Assembly: GCA_001873585.1 (NCBI GenBank)
Contig: MNZL01000138.1
Span: 1-9,753 of the forward strand
Length of the DNA stretch: 9,753 nucleotides
DNA from: Rhodobacterales bacterium CG2_30_65_12
GTDB taxonomy: Bacteria > Pseudomonadota > Alphaproteobacteria > Rhodobacterales > Rhodobacteraceae
Direction: 5' to 3'
Shown here: in pieces, positions 5,861-9,753 of the stretch
Numbering within the stretch: position 1 is the stretch's first letter
Layout of the letters: each line of letters opens with the position of its first letter
The notes under the pieces: generated by a model
Database searches by the model: none
Told to the model about the DNA's origin: nothing
The model's input: only the letters and a program-made list of their open reading frames with translations
Translations under genes and position numbers: made by a program

Positions 5861-6895
5861 TCATTTCCCCAACAGCACGCCGATATAGACGACGTAAAGC
5901 GCAATAAACACGATGCCCCAGGTTCGCCCCATATGCCAACCGCGAAAAACAAAGGGCGCGATCAGCAGCGAAGCCAGGAACATCACCCAAAGATCGAGCT
6001 TCAGCATCGTCGGCTCCACCGGGATCGGCCCGACCAGCGCGGCGAGGCCGATGATCGCCAGCAGGTTGAACATGTTTGATCCGATCACGTTGCCCAGCGC
6101 CACGTCGGCCTGGCGGCGGATCGCGGCCATCACCGTGGTGGCAAGCTCGGGCAGCGACGTGCCGACGGCCACGAGCGTGAGGCCGATCACCGTTTCCGAT
6201 ACGCCGTAGGTGCGCGCAATGGTGGTTGCGGCATCAACGAGAATGCTCGCGCCAAGCGGCAGGCCAATCAGGCCGAGCGCGAGAAACAGGATCACCTTGG
6301 GCCAGGGCATGTCGGGGTCGGCACCCTCGATCTCGCCCTTTTCTTCGGATTCCGCGTCCAGCTCGGCTTCCGCCGCAAGCGATTCGGGGTCAAGCGCCGC
6401 GCCCGCCGCTTCCAGCTCGGCAAGACGTTCGGCCGCCATCTTGCGGCGGTGCGCCAGCGCTTCCTGAAAGGCCGAACTGAGCATCAGGCCGAGCCCGGCG
6501 AGCAGCGTGATCCCCTCCCAGAAGCCGAAGTGCCGCGCGTTGGCGGCGAGCAACATGAACAATGCCGTCGCCGCAAGCATGGCGATGTAGTTGCGCCGGG
6601 TATCGACCCCGCGTGTGGCGAGCCCGGTCATCAACGCCGGCACACCCAGCACCAGCAGGATATTGGCGGTGTTGGACCCCACCACATTGCCCAGCGCGAG
6701 GCCCGGCGCGTGGTCGAGCACCGCTTGAACGGAAATCAGAAGCTCCGGCGCGGAGGTGCCGAAGGCGACGATGGTGAGTGAAACGATCAGCGCCGGCACG
6801 CCGAGGCGAAGCGAAACATTTACCGCGCCGCGCACCAGGCTGTCACCGGCGAAAAGCAGGATTACCAGCCCGAGGGCAGCGTAGAAAAACTCCAA
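5861..6895 (-). CDS. Calcium/sodium antiporter of the CaCA superfamily (YrbG-like)
   Basis: This inner-membrane cation exchanger of 344 residues probably expels Ca2+ in exchange for Na+ or H+. The two inverted alpha repeats are clear: GTSAPE at 46-51 with GNVVGSN at 69-75, and GTSLPE at 245-250 with GNVIGSN at 268-274. Glu51 and Glu250 are the expected ion ligands. About ten hydrophobic segments fit the family topology. The loop between the halves (about 142-197) is long and strongly acidic, with many Glu, Asp and Ala. The start is TTG 6895: the previous codons in frame are GAT and then TGA, the stop of the zinc-ribbon gene, and later start codons would remove the first membrane helix. AAAGGG about 7 nt upstream may serve as ribosome binding site. 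The SDR gene follows after 1 nt. Ion specificity cannot be read from sequence alone. Confidence 0.93.
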   Translation of the reverse strand: MEFFYAALGLVILLFAGDSLVRGAVNVSLRLGVPALIVSLTIVAFGTSAPELLISVQAVLDHAPGLALGNVVGSNTANILLVLGVPALMTGLATRGVDTRRNYIAMLAATALFMLLAANARHFGFWEGITLLAGLGLMLSSAFQEALAHRRKMAAERLAELEAAGAALDPESLAAEAELDAESEEKGEIEGADPDMPWPKVILFLALGLIGLPLGASILVDAATTIARTYGVSETVIGLTLVAVGTSLPELATTVMAAIRRQADVALGNVIGSNMFNLLAIIGLAALVGPIPVEPTMLKLDLWVMFLASLLIAPFVFRGWHMGRTWGIVFIALYVVYIGVLLGK

Positions 6896-6898
6896 ATC

Positions 6899-7063
6899 TC
6901 AGCCCTTTCTCTCGCAAGAACAGGGGCCAGAGCCGATCCGGTAGCGCCCGCATTTCGGGCATTTCATTGCCGCAAGCCTTTTCTGCCCCGGAAACCGCAG
7001 TTTGCCGAAGAAGGCCAGCACCATCATGCCGACGAGAAAAAGGGCGATGAGCTTTACCAGCAT
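6899..7063 (-). CDS. Small membrane protein with C-terminal zinc ribbon
   Basis: I translated this 54-residue frame by hand. Residues 3-19 (VKLIALFLVGMMVLAFF) form one membrane segment, followed by a basic linker (GKLRFPGQKRL) and a cysteine cluster CPKCGRYRIGSGPCSC with Cys35, Cys38, Cys48 and Cys50, a compact zinc-ribbon arrangement. It probably sits in the inner membrane with the ribbon in the cytoplasm. ATG 7063 directly follows the TAG of the peptidase gene with no gap and in the same frame, and TGA 6899-6901 is followed after 3 nt by the antiporter TTG, again in the same frame. There is no obvious ribosome binding site, so re-initiation after the peptidase stop is likely. The fit between stops, membrane helix and four cysteines makes a real gene likely. 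The function is unknown; I recall similar small zinc-ribbon proteins in Rhodobacteraceae but could not check. Confidence 0.78.
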   Translation of the reverse strand: MLVKLIALFLVGMMVLAFFGKLRFPGQKRLAAMKCPKCGRYRIGSGPCSCERKG

Positions 7064-7861
7064 CTAAAGACCGAACCGCCCCCAGAGGCCGCGCTCTTCC
7101 AGCGTGTCGAGCGCGGTGCCGGCGAGCGCCGCCCCAAATCGCTTGAACAGCGAGGGTTTCGGCCCGTAGACGGCAAAGCGCACCTTGTCGCCGTAGCGCT
7201 CCTTCATCACCGGAACAAGGTGGCCGATGCCGTCGACAAGCCCGAGCTCGGCGGCCTTGGCGCCGGTCCAGAATTCGCCGGTGAACAGCCGAGCGTCGTC
7301 GACGAGCTTGCCTTTGCGCGCGGTCTTCACATGCTCGATGAAGGCGGCGTGGATTTCATCGCCGATCGCCGTGATCCGGGCCACATCCTCGGGGTTTTCG
7401 GGGCGGAACGGATCGAGCTGCGATTTCGCCGAGCCAGAGGTATACACCCGCCGCTCAACGCCAAACCGGCCGATGAACTGGTCGAAGCCGAAGCTCGCCA
7501 TGATCACTCCGATCGAGCCGATGATCGACGAGCGGTCGGCATGAATTTCATCCGCGGCGCAGGCCAGCCAGTAGCCGCCCGAGGCCGCCGCGTCTTCGAC
7601 GAAGGCGGTGACGCGCAGATCTTTTTCAGCGGCCAAACGGCGAATGCGCGCGGCGATGAGCGCGCTCTGCACCGGCGAGCCGCCGGGCGAATTGATCGAC
7701 AGCGCCACTGCTTTTGGCTTGCCGCGCCGGAACGCCCTTTCGATGATCGGCGCAAGCGCGACGTCGTTCAACTGCCCGCGTGCACCGGTGGAAATCACCC
7801 CATGCAGGCGGATGACGGCGACCCGGGGCGACCGGTTTAGAAAGGGGATGAAGCGCTTCAT
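7064..7861 (-). CDS. S49-family serine peptidase, short SppA/SohB-like
   Basis: S49 peptidases use a Ser/Lys dyad and in known cases degrade cleaved signal peptides or membrane-protein fragments. The 265 residues carry the single-repeat catalytic domain: VIRLHGVI at 16-23, SINSPGGSP at 55-63, Ser94 in AAASGGYWLA, SIIGSIGVI at 112-120, and Lys146 in SGSAKSQLDPF. The Ser94 to Lys146 distance of 52 equals that of Bacillus subtilis SppA (Ser147, Lys199). The C-terminal FTGEFWTGAKAAELGLVD is also typical. Unlike many SppA proteins there is no signal peptide or N-terminal membrane helix, so it is probably cytoplasmic or peripheral. ATG 7861 (MKRFIPFLNR) is preferred; the frame extends to a TTG at 7897 through sequence unlike protein. 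No clear ribosome binding site is seen. It lies between the ABC exporter and the zinc-ribbon gene. Confidence 0.92.
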   Translation of the reverse strand: MKRFIPFLNRSPRVAVIRLHGVISTGARGQLNDVALAPIIERAFRRGKPKAVALSINSPGGSPVQSALIAARIRRLAAEKDLRVTAFVEDAAASGGYWLACAADEIHADRSSIIGSIGVIMASFGFDQFIGRFGVERRVYTSGSAKSQLDPFRPENPEDVARITAIGDEIHAAFIEHVKTARKGKLVDDARLFTGEFWTGAKAAELGLVDGIGHLVPVMKERYGDKVRFAVYGPKPSLFKRFGAALAGTALDTLEERGLWGRFGL

Positions 7862-7881
7862 GGGGTGCCATGTAGAGCCCG

Positions 7882-7921
7882 GGCCGCAAGGCCGCAAGGC
7901 CAGTGCCCGCGAAAGCCCGCG
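7882..7921. repeat. Two short tandem/direct repeats in the sppA-permease gap
   Basis: The 76-nt gap between the permease stop and the peptidase start holds two GGCCGCAA units in tandem plus a third GGCC (7882-7901), then GCCCGCG twice, separated by AAA (7905-7911 and 7915-7921). The first set can fold into a small GGCC-TTGC-GGCC stem on the minus strand. No terminator with a U-run and no clear promoter is visible, so read-through from the exporter genes into the peptidase is possible. Confidence 0.45.
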
Positions 7922-7937
7922 CCGTTGTGTTCCTGCC

Positions 7938-8699
7938 TCAGGTGCGCAGCCGCCAGCCGGTGCGGAAGATCACCCAGATCCCGGCGAGGCAGAGCGCGGC
8001 AAACAGGGTAATGGCCGCGAGCGAGGCCGCTACCGGCACGTCAGCCATGCCGAAAAAGGCCCAGCGGAAGCCAGAGACGAGGTAGACCACCGGGTTGAAC
8101 ATGGTGACGGTCTGCCAGACCGGCGGCAGCATCGAGATCGAGTAGAACGAGCCGCCGAGAAAGACCAGCGGCGTGATCACGAGCAGTGGCACGAGCTGGA
8201 GCTGCTCGAAGTTTTTCGCCCAGATGCCGATGATGAATCCCAGCATGGAGAAGCTGAAACAGGTCATCACCAGAAAGGCGAGCATCCAGACCGGGTGGGC
8301 AATGCGCAGATCAACGAAAAACGTCGCCGTGCCGAGGATGATAAGCCCGATCATCAGCGCCTTGGTGGCCGCCGCGCCGACATAGCCGATAACTATTTCG
8401 ATCACCGTCACCGGGGCTGAGAGAAGCTCGTAGATCGTGCCGATGAACTTCGGAAAGTAGATGCCGAACGAGGCGTTGGCCACCGATTGCTGCAGCACGG
8501 TAAGCATGATCAGCCCCGGCACGATGAAGGCGCCGTAACTTACCCCTTCAACCTCCTCGATCCGGCTGCCGATGGCGGTGCCGAAGACGACGAAATAGAG
8601 CGAGGTGGAGAGCACCGGCGCCACCAGGCTCTGCCAGATCGTGCGGAAGGTGCGCGCCATCTCGAAAAGGTAGATCGCCCGGATCGCGGCCAGGTTCAT
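7938..8699 (-). CDS. yadH: ABC-2 type transporter permease, YadH-like
   Basis: This is the membrane subunit of an ABC-2 type exporter, paired with the ATPase just upstream. The 253 residues contain six hydrophobic segments (about 23-43, 56-75, 102-125, 136-159, 169-190, 225-247) and the family motifs FIVPGLIM at 58-65, ELLSAP at 91-96 and FLGGSFYSISMLPPVWQ at 180-196. The pattern follows my recollection of E. coli YadH along its whole length, including the GSRI segment after the first helix and the basic, Arg-rich end. The substrate is unknown; the ABC-2 superfamily moves polysaccharides, lipids or drugs. ATG 8699 overlaps the ATPase stop by 4 nt (ATGA), and AAGGAGG at 8707-8713 lies 7 nt before it inside the ATPase gene, so the two subunits are coupled. 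The symbol is by homology, not proof of the same function. Confidence 0.92.
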   Translation of the reverse strand: MNLAAIRAIYLFEMARTFRTIWQSLVAPVLSTSLYFVVFGTAIGSRIEEVEGVSYGAFIVPGLIMLTVLQQSVANASFGIYFPKFIGTIYELLSAPVTVIEIVIGYVGAAATKALMIGLIILGTATFFVDLRIAHPVWMLAFLVMTCFSFSMLGFIIGIWAKNFEQLQLVPLLVITPLVFLGGSFYSISMLPPVWQTVTMFNPVVYLVSGFRWAFFGMADVPVAASLAAITLFAALCLAGIWVIFRTGWRLRT

Positions 8700-9625
8700 C
8701 GTGCGCCCTCCTTGACCAGCCCGACGAAGATATCTTCAAGGCTCGATTGTCTGGTGTTGAGATCGACCATATGCAGCCCGGCCGCGCGGATATCGGCAAG
8801 CAGGTCGGTAATCCCGGTCTTCTCGGCGGCGGTATCGTAGGAATACACAAGGCTCGCCCCGTCAACGCCGAGCGCAATCCCGTCGCGGTCCAGCCCGGCG
8901 GGCAACGCGGCGAGTGGCGCGGCAAGCTCCACGGTGAGGCTCTTCCTGCCCATCCGCTTCATCAGCGCCGCCGTGTCTTCCACCAGCAAAATCAGGCCCT
9001 TGTCGATCACGCCCACACGGTCGGCCATCGCCTCGGCCTCCTCGATGTAATGCGTGGTGAGGATGATGGTGACACCTCGCGCTTTCAGCCCGCGCATCAC
9101 CTCCCACATGCTCTGGCGCAACTCCACGTCAACGCCCGCCGTCGGCTCGTCGAGAAACAGCACGCGCGGCTCGTGCGCCAGCGCCTTGGCGATCATCACC
9201 CGCCGTTTCATGCCGCCCGACAGCGCGATGATCTTCGCATTGCGCTTCTCCCATAGCGCAAGATCGCGCAGGATTCGCTCGATCAGCGCATCGTCGCGGC
9301 GCTTGCCAAACAGGCCTCGGGTGAAGCGCACGGTGTTCATCACCGTCTCGAACCCCTCCGTGTGCAGCTCCTGCGGCACCAGGCCGATGAGCGCCCGCGC
9401 AGCGCGAAAATCGCGCACCACGTCATGCCCGCCAACAGTGATCCGCCCCTCGGTGATCGTGGAAATGCCGCAGATCATCGAGATCAGCGTGGTCTTGCCC
9501 GCGCCGTTGGGGCCAAGCAGCGCCAGCACCTCGCCCTCGGCGATTTCGAGGTCGATGCCGTTCAGCGCGGTGAGCCCGCCTGCGTAGGTCTTGCGGACTC
9601 CTTGAATCGATACGATGGATGCCAT
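8696..9625 (-). CDS. yadG: ABC transporter ATP-binding protein, YadG-like
   Basis: This cytoplasmic ATPase subunit powers the YadH-type exporter. The 309 residues carry Walker A GPNGAGKT at 38-45, Q-loop Gln85, signature LSGGM at 135-139, Walker B VLFLDE at 155-160 with Glu160, D-loop PTAGVD, and switch His192 in LTTHYIEEAE. Methionine instead of glutamine in the signature is, as I recall, shared with E. coli YadG, so it is not a defect. After about residue 220 a regulatory C-terminal domain follows, ending SSLEDIFVGLVKEGAR as is usual for ABC-2 exporters. ATG 9625 has GAGG 8 nt upstream; this GAGG can pair with CCTC four bases before it (9634-9645), a short possible stem over the binding site. 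A TTGACA and a palindrome lie just upstream, so transcription of the series may begin here. Confidence 0.95.
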   Translation of the reverse strand: MASIVSIQGVRKTYAGGLTALNGIDLEIAEGEVLALLGPNGAGKTTLISMICGISTITEGRITVGGHDVVRDFRAARALIGLVPQELHTEGFETVMNTVRFTRGLFGKRRDDALIERILRDLALWEKRNAKIIALSGGMKRRVMIAKALAHEPRVLFLDEPTAGVDVELRQSMWEVMRGLKARGVTIILTTHYIEEAEAMADRVGVIDKGLILLVEDTAALMKRMGRKSLTVELAAPLAALPAGLDRDGIALGVDGASLVYSYDTAAEKTGITDLLADIRAAGLHMVDLNTRQSSLEDIFVGLVKEGAR

Positions 9626-9649
9626 GTTGTGCGCCTCGTTTGAGGATGC

Positions 9650-9662
9650 GACATTATGTCAA
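9650..9662 (-). promoter_or_regulatory. Palindrome with TTGACA upstream of yadG
   Basis: GACAT-T-ATGTC (9650-9660) is a perfect 5-bp inverted repeat with a one-base centre, 25 nt upstream of the yadG start. On the minus strand it overlaps TTGACA (9662-9657) and CATAAT (9658-9653). No good -10 lies 16-18 nt after the TTGACA, and no good -35 lies before the CATAAT, so I cannot assign a promoter with confidence. It could be an operator for a dimeric regulator. Confidence 0.3.
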
Positions 9663-9666
9663 CCCA

Positions 9667-9688
9667 AAGACGGGGGAAAGCCCGTTTT
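9667..9688. terminator. Intergenic hairpin upstream of yadG, possible terminator
   Basis: AAGACGGG (9667-9674) can pair with CCCGTTTT (9681-9688), with one G-T wobble, around the loop GGAAAG. On the minus strand an alternative GGGAAA/TTTCCC stem is also possible. It lies between a possible C-terminal stub ending at 9707 and the yadG start. There is no strong U-tract on the minus strand, so the terminator call is weak. Confidence 0.35.
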
Positions 9689-9706
9689 CCCGGCCGCCTT
9701 GCAGCC

Positions 9707-9753
9707 TCAGGCGAAGGCCCCGTGGCAGAACCACCCCGCCGAGAGCGCCGCGC
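9707..9753 (-). CDS. Possible C-terminal stub of a gene entering from the right edge
   Basis: One minus-strand frame reads AALSAGWFCHGAFA and stops at TGA 9709-9707, about 20 nt before a hairpin and 80 nt before yadG. The position of the stop and hairpin fits the end of a gene running in the same direction. Fourteen residues are too few to identify or to confirm it. Confidence 0.25.
   Translation of the reverse strand, partial: AALSAGWFCHGAFA

Noticed and set aside
5011..5907. A 298-codon plus-strand open frame opposite the SDR gene
   Set aside because: The minus-strand SDR has all cofactor and catalytic motifs; the plus-strand product is Gly/Arg/His-rich without motifs and begins in the non-coding gap.
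7220..7840. Plus-strand 206-codon frame opposite the S49 peptidase
   Set aside because: The S49 dyad and flanking motifs are intact on the minus strand; the plus-strand product has no recognisable features.
9209..9223. LSGGM instead of LSGGQ in the ABC signature
   Set aside because: As I recall, the YadG subfamily, including E. coli YadG, has Met at this place, and all other ATPase motifs are intact, so it is not evidence of decay.

Overview
The window looks like a chromosomal segment from a high-GC alphaproteobacterium, most likely a member of the Rhodobacteraceae/Roseobacteraceae. This rests on GC-rich coding sequence with strong third-position G/C bias, the gene order uvrC-pgsA-moaD-moaE, and a hairpin-plus-tail intergenic element that I recall as frequent in that group. 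I see no phage, integrase, transposase, CRISPR array, tRNA or rRNA. It reads as an ordinary housekeeping region, not an accessory island, and I found no convincing new multi-gene system.

Layout. On the left, two plus-strand genes run together: the acidic C-terminal tail of a truncated protein (to 308) and a 109-residue membrane-anchored coiled-coil protein (312-641). They converge, with an 11-nt gap, on a long series of minus-strand genes that fills the rest. Read from right to left, this series is: a possible C-terminal stub (9707-9753); a YadG/YadH-type ABC exporter (ATPase 8696-9625, permease 7938-8699, 4-nt overlap); a short S49/SppA-type serine peptidase (7064-7861); a 54-residue membrane zinc-ribbon protein (6899-7063); a CaCA-family calcium/sodium antiporter starting at TTG (5861-6895); and a pteridine-reductase/FolM-like SDR (5074-5859). 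A 299-nt AT-richer gap follows. It holds a perfect DnaA-box 9-mer inside a palindrome, an SOS-box-like site and a candidate promoter. After it come uvrC (2897-4774), a 171-nt gap with the hairpin element, pgsA (2108-2725), moaD (1867-2115), moaE (1428-1865) and an alpha/beta hydrolase (653-1363).

How the genes work together. Spacing suggests two or three minus-strand transcription units. yadG-yadH-sppA-zinc ribbon-antiporter-SDR are tightly packed and mostly envelope or membrane functions; sppA, the zinc-ribbon gene and the antiporter even share one reading frame, separated only by stops. uvrC (nucleotide excision repair) probably has its own promoter. pgsA (phosphatidylglycerol synthesis) is coupled to moaD and moaE, which form the two subunits of molybdopterin synthase. 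The uvrC-pgsA linkage is also found in enterobacteria. Most starts were trimmed from the longest ORF using family N-termini, ribosome binding sites and neighbouring stops.
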